DNA of 64,000 nt from Phosphitispora fastidiosa (lineage in GTDB: Bacteria; Bacillota; Thermincolia; Thermincolales; UBA2595): contig NZ_JAHHUL010000004.1 in assembly GCF_019008365.1 (NCBI RefSeq), positions 62,001 to 126,000 on the forward strand, read 5' to 3'. Both the position numbers and the translations under genes were made by a program. The first letter of the stretch is position 1; the number at the start of each line of letters is the position of its first letter. Below the pieces are notes generated by a model. The model was not told where the DNA came from. It was given only the letters and a program-made list of their open reading frames with translations, and ran no database searches. Below, one piece after another: positions 25,748-37,542 of this stretch.

Positions 25748-27262
25748 CTAACTCTTTAGAGCCCTTTTCAGGATTTTACCTGTACTTGTTTTCGGCAGGC
25801 CTGCCACAAATTCCACATCCTTGGGCAGCTTATAGTTTGCCAGCCTATCCTGGCAGAATTTTTTTATTTCCCGTTCAGAAGCAGTTTCACCTTCCCGGAG
25901 AGTGATAAATGCCTTTACCATCTCTCCCCGGAGTTCATCATTAACCCCGATTACCGCAGCCTCTGCAATCTTAGGGTGGCTGTAAAGAACCTCTTCAACT
26001 TCACGGGGGTATACATTTAATCCGCCGACAATAATCAGGTCCTTTTTCCTGTCAACAATAAAAATATATCCTTCATCATCCATGTAACCGATGTCTCCGG
26101 TATACATCCAGCCATCCCGCAAGGCCTCTGCTGTAGCTTCCGGAAGGTTGTAATAACCTCTCATAACATTTCTGCCCTTAAAAAGCAGCTCGCCCGGCGT
26201 ATTACGGGGAACGTCCCTACCGGTCTCATCAATAATTCTGCATTCCACTCCCGGCAGAACAATGCCGATAGAGCCAGGTTTGCGGACACCCCGCCATGGA
26301 TTAACCGTACAAACAGGACTGCATTCAGACAGGCCATAACCCTCCAAAACCCTTATACTGTACTTGGTCTCTATTTTTTTCAAAACTTCAACCGGGAGCG
26401 CCGCTCCCCCTGAGTATGCCACGCGAATCTTTTTATAATCCTCCGGATTGACTTCCGGCACCTGCAGCAAGACACTGTACATAGTCGGCACTGCAGCGAT
26501 AATGGTAATGTTCTCTTCTACAATTGTCCTCAGAAATGCCTGAGGAACAAAGCCCTCATGGATTATTATTTTCCCGCCGCACATAAGAGGAAGGGTCACA
26601 CAGGTAGTCCAGGCAAAAGAGTGAAACATTGGCAATACACAGAGGGTAATATCATCTTCCGTGGAATCTGTGGCAATTCTGGTCTGGTCAGCATTAGCCA
26701 CCAGACAGTCATGAGTCAGCATGGCGCCCTTGGGATTTCCTGTGGTTCCTGAGGTATAGAGAAACACAGCTATATCATCAACTGTTACTGTATAATCAAG
26801 GCTTAGGCTATCTTCTTCCTCTTCCAGAATCGCTTTCAGGGAAACAGTGCCTGCATAACTATTCTCCTGGTCAATGTCCTGAACAATCACATTATTAACT
26901 GTTTCCATTCTATCTCGGATTTGTGACACCAATGGCATAAACATGGGAGCGGTAATCAATGCTGCTGCATTAGAATCATTCATCTGGTAAACAACCTCTC
27001 CCCCCTTGAACATGACATTGAGAGGTACCACTGTAGCGCCCAGCTTTACTATCCCAAAATAGCATATCATAAAATAAGGACTGTTCAGCATCAGGAGCCC
27101 AACCTTGTCTCCCCTGCCAATGCCAAGTTTTTTAAGGCCATTGGCAGCCCTGTTAGTCTGAATCTCAAAGTCCTTATAAGTCCATTCCCTGTCCTTAAAT
27201 TTGAAAGCAACGTTTTCCGGATAGTCCCGGCACCCCTTAACAAGAATATCTCCCAGTGTCAT
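25748..27262 (-). CDS. Long-chain-fatty-acid--CoA ligase (AMP-forming)
   Basis: 504 residues of the acyl-adenylate-forming family, activating a fatty acid to acyl-CoA with ATP. Seen: the P-loop TSGTTGNPKGAMLTH, the A5-type GYGLSECSPV, the YTGDIGYMDDEGY segment and the catalytic Lys near the C-terminus in PKTSTGKILKR. ATG 27262 has GGAGG 7 bases upstream, excluding an in-frame ATG at 27295. Chain-length preference cannot be read. Confidence 0.9.
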   Translation of the reverse strand: MTLGDILVKGCRDYPENVAFKFKDREWTYKDFEIQTNRAANGLKKLGIGRGDKVGLLMLNSPYFMICYFGIVKLGATVVPLNVMFKGGEVVYQMNDSNAAALITAPMFMPLVSQIRDRMETVNNVIVQDIDQENSYAGTVSLKAILEEEEDSLSLDYTVTVDDIAVFLYTSGTTGNPKGAMLTHDCLVANADQTRIATDSTEDDITLCVLPMFHSFAWTTCVTLPLMCGGKIIIHEGFVPQAFLRTIVEENITIIAAVPTMYSVLLQVPEVNPEDYKKIRVAYSGGAALPVEVLKKIETKYSIRVLEGYGLSECSPVCTVNPWRGVRKPGSIGIVLPGVECRIIDETGRDVPRNTPGELLFKGRNVMRGYYNLPEATAEALRDGWMYTGDIGYMDDEGYIFIVDRKKDLIIVGGLNVYPREVEEVLYSHPKIAEAAVIGVNDELRGEMVKAFITLREGETASEREIKKFCQDRLANYKLPKDVEFVAGLPKTSTGKILKRALKS

Positions 27263-27382
27263 GCAACATCCTCCTTTTACTTTACAATTAATCAACTCAA
27301 GGGTATTATATCACAGACATTTAATTCCTGTCCCCATTTTCACTGGGCAAAGCCGATAGAATTCTATTCTGTAAAAGAATAA

Positions 27383-27408
27383 AGAGCCGGCATCTAAGAC
27401 CCGCTCTG
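27383..27408 (-). terminator. Likely terminator after secG
   Basis: AGAGC-GG pairs with CC-GCTCT around one mismatch, then TTTATTCTTTT on the minus strand. Confidence 0.5.
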
Positions 27409-27450
27409 TATATCCCCATATGTGCGTGAATTTTTTGTTGGAGTTTCCTG

Positions 27451-27681
27451 CTAATCCACCAGACTTGTACTTAACAATAGTGATGTAAGCAAAAACCCTA
27501 CAGCAAAACCGGTAGACAGTTTACTCAGGAAAGCATCCATACCCTTTTTCTTGCCAAAAAACGTTTCGGCACCACCGGCAATGGCTCCTGATAGACCAGC
27601 GCTCTTACCGGACTGCAGCAGTATGGTAGCTATAACTCCAATAGCAAGTGCAATATGGACTATGGAAATAAAAATTTTCAC
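27451..27681 (-). CDS. secG: Protein translocase subunit SecG
   Basis: 76-residue membrane subunit of the SecYEG channel. Two transmembrane segments (about 3-22 and 54-72) flank the conserved LLQSGKSAGLSGAIAGG stretch. GTG 27681 is 8 bases after AGGAGG; a GTG at 27690 overlaps that site. Monocistronic, between a likely terminator and the hppA terminator. Confidence 0.93.
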   Translation of the reverse strand: MKIFISIVHIALAIGVIATILLQSGKSAGLSGAIAGGAETFFGKKKGMDAFLSKLSTGFAVGFLLTSLLLSTSLVD

Positions 27682-27761
27682 TATCGACACCTCCTGAAAA
27701 CTAACATATAAATTTTAGCATATTTTGTCCCCCAAAGCAACAAAAAATACGCAAACAAAAA

Positions 27762-27784
27762 GGGTGCCGGACGCTCCGACACCC
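27762..27784 (-). terminator. hppA terminator
   Basis: Ten-bp stem with one mismatch (27762-27771 with 27775-27784), loop CGC, followed on the minus strand by TTTTTGTTTGC. Confidence 0.85.
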
Positions 27785-27804
27785 AACTCATCAATTATAG
27801 ATTC

Positions 27805-29919
27805 TTAGAACAGGCCTCCGAAAACGTTGTATTGAGCTACAACAGGAGCCAGGATAAGGGAAATAGTACCCATAACCTTGATCAGCGGGTTCATAGCAGG
27901 ACCTGCAGTGTCCTTGAAGGGGTCACCCACAGTATCACCAACAACGGCAGCCTTGTGAGCATCACTGCCTTTTCCACCGAGTTTTCCTGTTTCGATATAC
28001 TTCTTGGCATTATCCCATGCGCCTCCGGCATTGGCCATAAACAGAGCCATCAGAACACCTGACGCCGTGCCGCCTGCCAGTACTGCACCGAGAGCAAGCG
28101 GGCCAAGAAGGAAGCCAACTACTACCGGAGTGCCAATAGCTACAAAACCGGGAGCAACCATCTGCTTGATAGCGGCACGTGTACTGATATCCACACAAGC
28201 TGCATAATCAGGCTTGCCTGTACCTTCCATAATCCCGGGGATTTCACGGAACTGGCGGCGCACTTCTTCAATCATTTCAAAAGCGGCTTTACCGACAGCT
28301 TCCATAGCGAAGGAAGCAACCAGGAAGGGCACGGTCGCCCCAAGGAATAAGCCTATGATAACAATCGGGTTAAGAATATCAATACCCGTTTCAGCCAGAC
28401 CCGCAGACTCCGCATAAGCGGTAAACAAGGCCAGCGCTGTCAGGGCAGCGGAACCGATTGCAAAGCCTTTGGCAACAGCAGCAGTGGTGTTACCTACGGC
28501 ATCAAGCTTATCAGTATTTCTCCGTACTTCAGGACCAAGCTCTGCCATTTCTGCAATACCACCGGCGTTGTCAGCAACAGGGCCGAACGAGTCAATAGCA
28601 ACAACCATACCGGCTGTTGACAACATACCCATGGCAGCCATGGCAATACCGTAGATACCAAGACCTTCCAGGCCGGCTTCAGCGAAGAAGTATGAGACCC
28701 AAATGGCAACACAAATTACAAGAATAGGATAAACAGTTGACTTCAGGCCAACAGCCAAACCCTTAATCAGGTTTGTAGCAGCGCCGGTCTCAGATGCTTC
28801 CGCAATCTCCTGTGCCGGGCGCTTATGATAAGAGGTATAAAGCTCGGTAATATAACCGATAGCAACGTTTGTTAAAAGACCGGCAATAATACCAACAAAG
28901 ATTCCTATCGCAAGATCTTCAAACATAACCTGGGCAAGGAAGAAACCTGCTACGGCAGTAATAATATTAGTACCCCAAAGGCCCATGTTAAGGGCTGTCT
29001 GCGGGTTGGAATCCTCACTGCTCATTCTAACAAATGTAGTGGCGATAATAGAAGCAATAATACCGATGGCACCAATCATCAGCGGGAATAAAATCCCCTG
29101 CATCGCCAGTCCGGCATCTTTAAGCACACTGCCTCCGATAACCATTGCTGCAATACTTGTGGCAGCATATGATTCGAAAAGGTCAGCGCCCATTCCTGCG
29201 GTATCACCAACGTTGTCACCAACGTTGTCAGCGATAACGGCAGGGTTCCGCGGGTCATCTTCCGGAATCCCGGCTTCAACTTTACCAACCAGGTCAGCTC
29301 CTACGTCGGCAGCCTTGGTGTAAATACCGCCGCCGATCCGGGCAAAGAGCGCAACAGCACTGGCGCCAAAGGCGAAGCTGTTAATAACTGCAGGAACTTT
29401 GAAAGCCAGGTACAGTCCGGAAACACCGGCCAGACCTAGACCGGCAACAGACAGACCCATAACGGCTCCGGCGCGGAAGGCAATGGTCAGCGCCTTACGG
29501 ATACCGGTTCTGGCAGCATTTGTGGTTCTGGCATTTGATTTGGTTGTACTTACCATACCGGCATACCCGGCAAAAGCGGAAGCCACCGCACCAACCAGGA
29601 AGGATACCGGCAGGGCCAGTTTACCGGACAGTCCCTGCACCTGTGCAGCAGCTGCGGGATCACCATGAGTAAACAGTTCAACAGGAACAAAGAATAGTAC
29701 AATAAAGATAATAACAACAATCGGCGCCAGAGTTTTGTACTGGCGGTTCAGGAATGCCATGGCGCCTTCAAAAATAGCGTCAGACAGTTCCTTCATCCTT
29801 GGGGTTCCCATGTCCTCCTTCAGCACGTTTCCCAGGAACAGAAACGCAACTATCAGGGAAATGATACCTGCTCCAAAAGACAGCCATGCCAAAGTAATAT
29901 CAGGATTACTAAAACTCAT
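27805..29919 (-). CDS. hppA: Membrane-bound pyrophosphatase, K+-stimulated type
   Basis: 704 residues, about 16 transmembrane segments. It hydrolyses pyrophosphate to pump H+ or Na+ across the cytoplasmic membrane. Substrate-binding loops are intact: DVGADLVGKVEAGIPEDDPR, ADNVGDNVGD, GGAWDNAKK and VGDTVGDPFKDTAGP. GNTTAAVAKG carries Ala where K+-independent enzymes carry Lys, so K+ stimulation is predicted. H+ versus Na+ cannot be decided here. It has its own promoter and a leader of about 145 nt. Confidence 0.93.
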   Translation of the reverse strand: MSFSNPDITLAWLSFGAGIISLIVAFLFLGNVLKEDMGTPRMKELSDAIFEGAMAFLNRQYKTLAPIVVIIFIVLFFVPVELFTHGDPAAAAQVQGLSGKLALPVSFLVGAVASAFAGYAGMVSTTKSNARTTNAARTGIRKALTIAFRAGAVMGLSVAGLGLAGVSGLYLAFKVPAVINSFAFGASAVALFARIGGGIYTKAADVGADLVGKVEAGIPEDDPRNPAVIADNVGDNVGDTAGMGADLFESYAATSIAAMVIGGSVLKDAGLAMQGILFPLMIGAIGIIASIIATTFVRMSSEDSNPQTALNMGLWGTNIITAVAGFFLAQVMFEDLAIGIFVGIIAGLLTNVAIGYITELYTSYHKRPAQEIAEASETGAATNLIKGLAVGLKSTVYPILVICVAIWVSYFFAEAGLEGLGIYGIAMAAMGMLSTAGMVVAIDSFGPVADNAGGIAEMAELGPEVRRNTDKLDAVGNTTAAVAKGFAIGSAALTALALFTAYAESAGLAETGIDILNPIVIIGLFLGATVPFLVASFAMEAVGKAAFEMIEEVRRQFREIPGIMEGTGKPDYAACVDISTRAAIKQMVAPGFVAIGTPVVVGFLLGPLALGAVLAGGTASGVLMALFMANAGGAWDNAKKYIETGKLGGKGSDAHKAAVVGDTVGDPFKDTAGPAMNPLIKVMGTISLILAPVVAQYNVFGGLF

Positions 29920-30070
29920 TGGACACTCTCACTCTCCTCTTCCCAAATTTTTTGGTTTTCTTGGCGGGATCTCTCTCTCTATCACCCAACACCACAAAGG
30001 TTCCTGGTCAGCAACCGGAACCAGAATATGTAGTTCCATCACCCCCCAACCAGGTAACCCATGATGGTCA

Positions 30071-30099
30071 ATTATACCATATGATGGACAAAAATACAA
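30071..30099 (-). promoter_or_regulatory. hppA promoter
   Basis: On the minus strand, -35 TTGTAT (30094-30099), 17-base spacer and extended -10 TGGTATAAT (TATAAT at 30071-30076). The leader contains a hairpin in which GGTTCC and GGAACC pair (plus-strand 30001-30024), but no known riboswitch was recognised. The remainder of the 29920-30235 gap shows no gene. Confidence 0.65.
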
Positions 30100-30137
30100 T
30101 AATAATCAGGGGTAATATAGTGAAGATTCAAAACCTT

Positions 30138-30166
30138 TTGACATGTACAAGTCCGCTTTTTATTAT
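30138..30166 (+). promoter_or_regulatory. Promoter-like sequence, plus strand
   Basis: TTGACA (30138-30143), exactly 17 bases, then TATTAT (30161-30166). Transcription would start near 30173 and run antisense into the end of eno. No gene is in this direction, so the function is uncertain. Confidence 0.4.
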
Positions 30167-30235
30167 TGTATGGAGACATACCGGCAATATGACAAATTCG
30201 CTCAAAAAGCCGGTTAATCCGAGCAAAAATTCATC

Positions 30236-31574
<1,339 letters not shown>

Positions 31575-31581
<7 letters not shown>

Positions 31582-33122
31582 ATTAACGGTTTTCCCGTCA
31601 TTTCCGCGGGTTTCTCTATGCTAAGCAGCCGTAAAAGTGTCGGGGCCACATCCTCAAGCCTGCCCGCCTCCATCACAGCATTTGGACTGCCATTGTCAAC
31701 ATAAATTAGAGGAACCCTGTTTATGGTATGGGCCGTATGCGGCTGGTCTGAGTCCGCAGCACTCATTTGTTCTACGTTCCCGTGGTCTGCTGTAATAAGG
31801 ACAATTCCGTTTTTCTTTTTTACTCTTTCAACTATTCTGGACATGCAGTCATCTATTACCTCAACTGCCTTTACTGCAGCATCCATAACACCTGTATGGC
31901 CAACCATATCGGGGTTGGCAAAATTAAGTATGATAACATCATGTTTGTCAGCGTCAATTTCTTTGAGGACCGCCTCAGTAACCTCATAAGCGCTCATTTC
32001 CGGCTTGAGGTCATAAGTCGGCACCTTGGGCGAAGGAATTAAAATCCTCTCTTCCCCCGGGTTTGGCGGCTCAACTCCACCGTTAAAAAAGAATGTAACA
32101 TGAGCATACTTTTCGGTCTCCGCGATTCTGAGCTGCCTGATTCCTTTTTTGCCCAGGTATTCACCCAGTGTATTTTCCAGGACCTGAGGCTTAAAAGCAA
32201 CCGGAGCATTTATTGTCTTGTCATACTGAGTCAAACACACATAATGCACCTTCGGGTAATCCTGTTTCCTTGCGAAGCCTGAAAAATCGTCGTCAACAAA
32301 TGCCCGTGTAATCTCCCTGGCCCTATCGGGCCGAAAATTATAGAAGACAACCGAATCACCGTCTCTTATAGTGGCAACCGGTTCCCCAGTCTGCTTGATA
32401 ATCACCACCGGAACTACGAATTCATCTGTTTCGCCTTTTTCATAAGACTGGGCAACTGCCCCCGATGGCAGGGTTGCCATTATACCCTCTCCATAAACCA
32501 TCGCATAATATGCCTTCTCAACCCTTTCCCACCTCTTGTCCCTGTCCATGGCATAATAACGTCCCATTACAGTGGCAATGGCGCCCAGGCCGAGTTCGGC
32601 AAACTTATTTTGCAGGGCATCGATATACTCCCTGGCGTTTGCCGGGGGAACATCCCGTCCATCAAGAACGGCATGGACATAAACCCTCTGCAGCCCGTGC
32701 TGTTTTGCCAGTTCCAGAAGGGCATAAAGGTGTTTAATATGACTGTGAACCCCTCCGTCAGAAAGTAAGCCCACCAGATGCAGGGCATTGTCATTGTCCC
32801 TGACTCTATTGACAGCCTCCTGGAGCACCTCATTGGTAAAAAAGTCTCCTTCACGAATGGCCTTCGAAATGCGAGTAAAATCCTGGTATACTACCCGCCC
32901 GGCCCCTATATTCAGGTGTCCCACTTCGGAGTTGCCCATCTGTCCGTCAGGCAGCCCCACATCTTCACCGCTTGCTCCCAACAGAGTATGGGGATATGTA
33001 TTGAGCAGCCCATCATAATAAGGAGTATTGGCATGTGTGACAGCATTTCCCTTTTCTTTCTCACTTATTCCCCATCCGTCCAAAATCATTAACATCAGTG
33101 GTTTCCCAACAGCCGGCACCAT
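31575..33122 (-). CDS. gpmI: Cofactor-independent phosphoglycerate mutase
   Basis: Mn-dependent enzyme interconverting 3- and 2-phosphoglycerate. 515 residues. Seen: MILDGWG (metal Asp), GNSEVGHLNIGAGR with the phospho-Ser, DGRDVPP, and the second metal site GHTGVMDAA plus ITADHGNVEQM. The ribosome binding site GGAGG is 4 bases from ATG 33122 and 7 from the next codon (GTG), so the start could be either. Fifth gene of the operon. Confidence 0.96.
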
Positions 33123-33184
33123 ACCACCTCCTTCTTAGTCACAGCCTTCTTAGTCACTGTTTCCAATACCTGCAGCAGTCGTCT

Positions 33185-33940
33185 TTACTTCTGAAAGTTT
33201 ACTATCGACGCAAAAACTTTTGCATCAAGGCTGGCTCCGCCAACCAATGCGCCGTCAATATCAGGCTGCTGCATCAGGCCGGATATGTTTTCCGGCTTAA
33301 CACTGCCTCCATACAGGATGCGTACCCTATCGGCGGCATCTTTCCCATACATTCCGGTGAGTACCTGCCTGATAAATTGGATTACCTTTTGGGCATCCTC
33401 ATCTGAAGCAGTTTTTCCGGTACCGATAGCCCAGACAGGCTCATAAGCAACAACCAGGCCTGCCGCCTGTTCCTTATCAAGTCCAGACAGACCGGTTTCA
33501 ACCTGTTTGCGAATAACCTCTTCTGTTGTTCCTTTTTCCCGGTCCTCCAGTTTTTCCCCTACACAAACTATGGGTATAAGGTCAAACCTAAGTGCAGCCC
33601 GGAGCTTTTTGCTGACCGACTCATCTGTTTCTCCGAAATACTCCCGGCGTTCCGAATGACCGATGATAACATAACTGCAGCCCATATCCTGCAGCATTGC
33701 CGGAGACACCTCACCGGTAAAGGCTCCCTCTTCTTCCCAGTACATGTTCTGGGCGCCGAAAGAAATTTTAGACCCTGCACCGGCTTCTATCACCGCATCC
33801 AGCGCTATAAAGGGCGGACATACTACCACCTCTGTGTCTGTCACCTCGTCAGCCAGCATTCCCAATTCACTGACCAGTAAAATCGCCTCTTCAACGGTTT
33901 TATTCATTTTCCAGTTACCGGCCATGATAGGTTTACGCAA
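33185..33940 (-). CDS. tpiA: Triosephosphate isomerase
   Basis: Interconverts dihydroxyacetone phosphate and glyceraldehyde 3-phosphate. 251 residues. Catalytic residues visible: Asn/Lys in MAGNWKMNK, His in IIGHSERREYF and Glu in YEPVWAIGTGKTA; phosphate loop ILYGGSVKPEN. TTG 33940, 8 bases after AGGAGG, gives the usual MRKPI start; GTG 33949 overlaps the binding site. Confidence 0.97.
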   Translation of the reverse strand: MRKPIMAGNWKMNKTVEEAILLVSELGMLADEVTDTEVVVCPPFIALDAVIEAGAGSKISFGAQNMYWEEEGAFTGEVSPAMLQDMGCSYVIIGHSERREYFGETDESVSKKLRAALRFDLIPIVCVGEKLEDREKGTTEEVIRKQVETGLSGLDKEQAAGLVVAYEPVWAIGTGKTASDEDAQKVIQFIRQVLTGMYGKDAADRVRILYGGSVKPENISGLMQQPDIDGALVGGASLDAKVFASIVNFQK

Positions 33941-33964
33941 ACCTGCCACCTCCTTAATCTCTGT

Positions 33965-35158
33965 TTACATAACTGCCACTTTTTCCAGGGCCTTGATCCC
34001 CGGCAGTTCCTTGCCTTCCAAAAACTCCAGTGATGCCCCGCCGCCTGTTGATATATGGCTGATTTTTTCAGCTACCCCCATCTTCCTGACTGCGGCAACC
34101 GAGTCCCCGCCGCCGACTATTGACGTGCCGGCAGATTCGCCGACTGCCTTGGCCACAGCTTCTGTGCCTCTGGCAAAGGACGCCATCTCAAAGACTCCCA
34201 TAGGCCCGTTCCAGACAATGGTACCGGCCTCTCTTGCGGCACCAGCAAATATCCTGGCCGTCTCAGGTCCAATATCCACTGCAGCCCAATCACCCGGAAC
34301 CCCGTCTTTGCTTACAACCTTGTGGGGTGAATCCGGTGAAACGCTTTCCGCCGCTACCAGGTCAACCGGAAGCAGCAGCTTAATATTTTTTGCTCCAGCC
34401 TTTTCTATGGTCTCCCTGGCCAGGGCAACCTTGTCTTCCTCTACCAGGGAATTCCCCATGTCATAGCCTTGGGCTTTCAAAAAGGTATTAGCCATACCCC
34501 CTCCGATTATCAGGGTGTCCACCTTATCAAGGAGATTCTCAATAACACCAATCTTGTCCGATACCTTTGCCCCTCCAATGATGGCAGTAAATGGCCTGAC
34601 CGGATTCCGCACAGCCTGGCCCAGGTACTCCACTTCCTTTTCCATCAGGAAGCCCGCACCCGCAGGAAGCAGCCCTGCAATGCCTGCAGTTGAAGCATGA
34701 GCCCTGTGAGCTGTCCCAAAAGCGTCATTTACGAATATATCAGCCAACGCTGCCAGCTCCCTGACAAACTCAGGGTCATTTTTCTCCTCACCGGCATGAA
34801 ACCTAAGATTCTCCAGAAGCACGACATCCCCGTTATTCATTTTGGCGACAGCCTTTTGCGGTTCTTCACCGATACAGTCCCGGGTAAAAACTACCTTTTG
34901 GCCCAGGATTTCTTCAAGTCTCTTGGCTGCAGGGGCCAGAGAATACTTCTCTGTTACCTGGCCCTTTGGCCGTCCCAGGTGAGAAGCCAGGATAACCTTG
35001 GCTCCATGCTCTGTAAGATATTTTATAGTAGGGACAGCAGCTCTTATCCTGGTATCGTCTGTGATAGCCCTGGCTTCATCGAGAGGTACGTTAAAGTCTA
35101 CTCTGACAAATACTCTCTTCCCTTTTACATTCATTTCCCTGATGGTATTAACCTGCAT
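33965..35158 (-). CDS. pgk: Phosphoglycerate kinase
   Basis: Transfers phosphate from 1,3-bisphosphoglycerate to ADP. 397 residues. Seen: [23 protein letters not shown], the hinge region with [11 protein letters not shown], and the nucleotide motif [10 protein letters not shown] followed by [12 protein letters not shown] 35158 is chosen since the upstream extension of the frame is unlike Pgk; GGGAGG is about 11 bases away. 24 bases separate it from tpiA. Confidence 0.97.
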   Translation of the reverse strand: MQVNTIREMNVKGKRVFVRVDFNVPLDEARAITDDTRIRAAVPTIKYLTEHGAKVILASHLGRPKGQVTEKYSLAPAAKRLEEILGQKVVFTRDCIGEEPQKAVAKMNNGDVVLLENLRFHAGEEKNDPEFVRELAALADIFVNDAFGTAHRAHASTAGIAGLLPAGAGFLMEKEVEYLGQAVRNPVRPFTAIIGGAKVSDKIGVIENLLDKVDTLIIGGGMANTFLKAQGYDMGNSLVEEDKVALARETIEKAGAKNIKLLLPVDLVAAESVSPDSPHKVVSKDGVPGDWAAVDIGPETARIFAGAAREAGTIVWNGPMGVFEMASFARGTEAVAKAVGESAGTSIVGGGDSVAAVRKMGVAEKISHISTGGGASLEFLEGKELPGIKALEKVAVM

Positions 35159-35220
35159 AAAACATCCCGCCTCCCTGCTCCCGACTAAATTTTCCCAGCA
35201 TAGCAACCCTTTTAAATCCT

Positions 35221-36267
<1,047 letters not shown>

Positions 36268-37326
36268 TTACTTTCCTTTATTTTTAAAGCTATTGCCCTT
36301 GCCATTTAATTGTTCCAGCATAGCCCTTCCGGCGCCTTCATCAGTTACCAGAACGGTTTCACTGCCGCTGGAAAAAACCGCCAGGATTGCCGCCGCCTTT
36401 TTACTGCCTCCGGCAACGCCAATCACATGGTCAATCCTTTTAAGGTCATGAATACGTATACCCAGGCTGTGTATTGTCCAAATTATGGTCCCGTTTCTGG
36501 CAAAGTAATGTCCAAAAGCCTCGCCAACCGCTCCTGATTCCAGCAGCCATTTAGTCTCTTCGGCAGAATCGTCCCGGCTGACCGAGATTTCCCTGGCATT
36601 ACCGATGCCATGTACAAGGATGTTTGCAGATTTAATAGTTTTGATAATTTCCTTTATATGAGGATCTTTAATTAGTGAATTCATGGCATCTTCAGTAATA
36701 TTGTCCGGAACATGCAACAGTCGGTACGAAGCCTTTAACCTTTTGGCAATTTTAGCTGCGATAGAATTAGCCTGTATCTCCACTTCCTCCCCTAAGCCTC
36801 CCCGGGCAGGAACGACCAACAGGTCTCTGGGACTGTATGATACCTGTACTGCATTGGCCACTTCTCCCACTGTGGTTCCACCTGTTACTGCAATGATACT
36901 GCCTTCTTCCATTACACTAAGCAAATGCCGCGCCGCTGCCCTCCCCAGTTCCTTTTTTACGAGTTCATCCTCATCGGAATCCCCAGGAACAACAACTACC
37001 TGCTTAAGGCCCAAGCTCTCCCTCAAGCTGGTTTCAATATTCACAAGCCCCCTCAGGTCTTTGATAAAGTCCGAAAGGTCGTGAATCAGCAGTTCACCGT
37101 TATCAGTAAGTTTTACACCTGACAGATCACCTTCCAGGAGGCCCTGGCGCTTAAGAAAATCGAGTTCGGAACGGACCATTCGCTCACCCAGCCTAAGGTC
37201 ATTGGCCAAAACGCGCCTGCCCACGGGCTGAGAATGAGATACATGTCGCAGTATAGTATATCTTCTTTCGATAAGTTCTATTAATTCGGGAGCTATCTTT
37301 TGCTGCAGGGTTATAATATCTGTCAT
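36268..37326 (-). CDS. cggR: Central glycolytic genes regulator CggR
   Basis: 352 residues, SorC/DeoR-type repressor. The N-terminal winged helix (about 20-85, RRVLANDLRLGERMVRSEL) is followed by the sugar-phosphate binding domain, with VTGGTTVGEVA and GVAGGSKKAAAI as phosphate-contacting loops. In Bacillus it represses gapA and the triose genes and is released by fructose 1,6-bisphosphate; the same is inferred here because it heads the operon and an operator lies upstream. Confidence 0.93.
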   Translation of the reverse strand: MTDIITLQQKIAPELIELIERRYTILRHVSHSQPVGRRVLANDLRLGERMVRSELDFLKRQGLLEGDLSGVKLTDNGELLIHDLSDFIKDLRGLVNIETSLRESLGLKQVVVVPGDSDEDELVKKELGRAAARHLLSVMEEGSIIAVTGGTTVGEVANAVQVSYSPRDLLVVPARGGLGEEVEIQANSIAAKIAKRLKASYRLLHVPDNITEDAMNSLIKDPHIKEIIKTIKSANILVHGIGNAREISVSRDDSAEETKWLLESGAVGEAFGHYFARNGTIIWTIHSLGIRIHDLKRIDHVIGVAGGSKKAAAILAVFSSGSETVLVTDEGAGRAMLEQLNGKGNSFKNKGK

Positions 37327-37360
37327 AGGTTCTCCAGCCTCCAGAAGTGGGCCATTTAAT

Positions 37361-37386
37361 GTCCCGCTACATAATTATATGTCCCG
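37361..37386 (-). promoter_or_regulatory. CggR operator overlapping a -10 element
   Basis: Two CGGGAC half-sites on the minus strand (37361-37366 and 37381-37386), exactly 20 bases apart, the spacing of the known Bacillus CggR operator. A TATAAT -10 (37374-37379) lies between them, so bound CggR should block initiation. The -35 is weak. Confidence 0.75.
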
Positions 37387-37542
37387 GCAAACAAAAAAAG
37401 AAGATTATTTTTTGCCCAACCGGGAATATTATTCTACATTTTAATGCAAAATCCCTTTTGCCAGCCAAAAATTCTTCCATATTTTTCTTTGCCGCTGAAT
37501 TCGGGTGTCAATATTATTATTTCAATATATTCCGGACCTATT

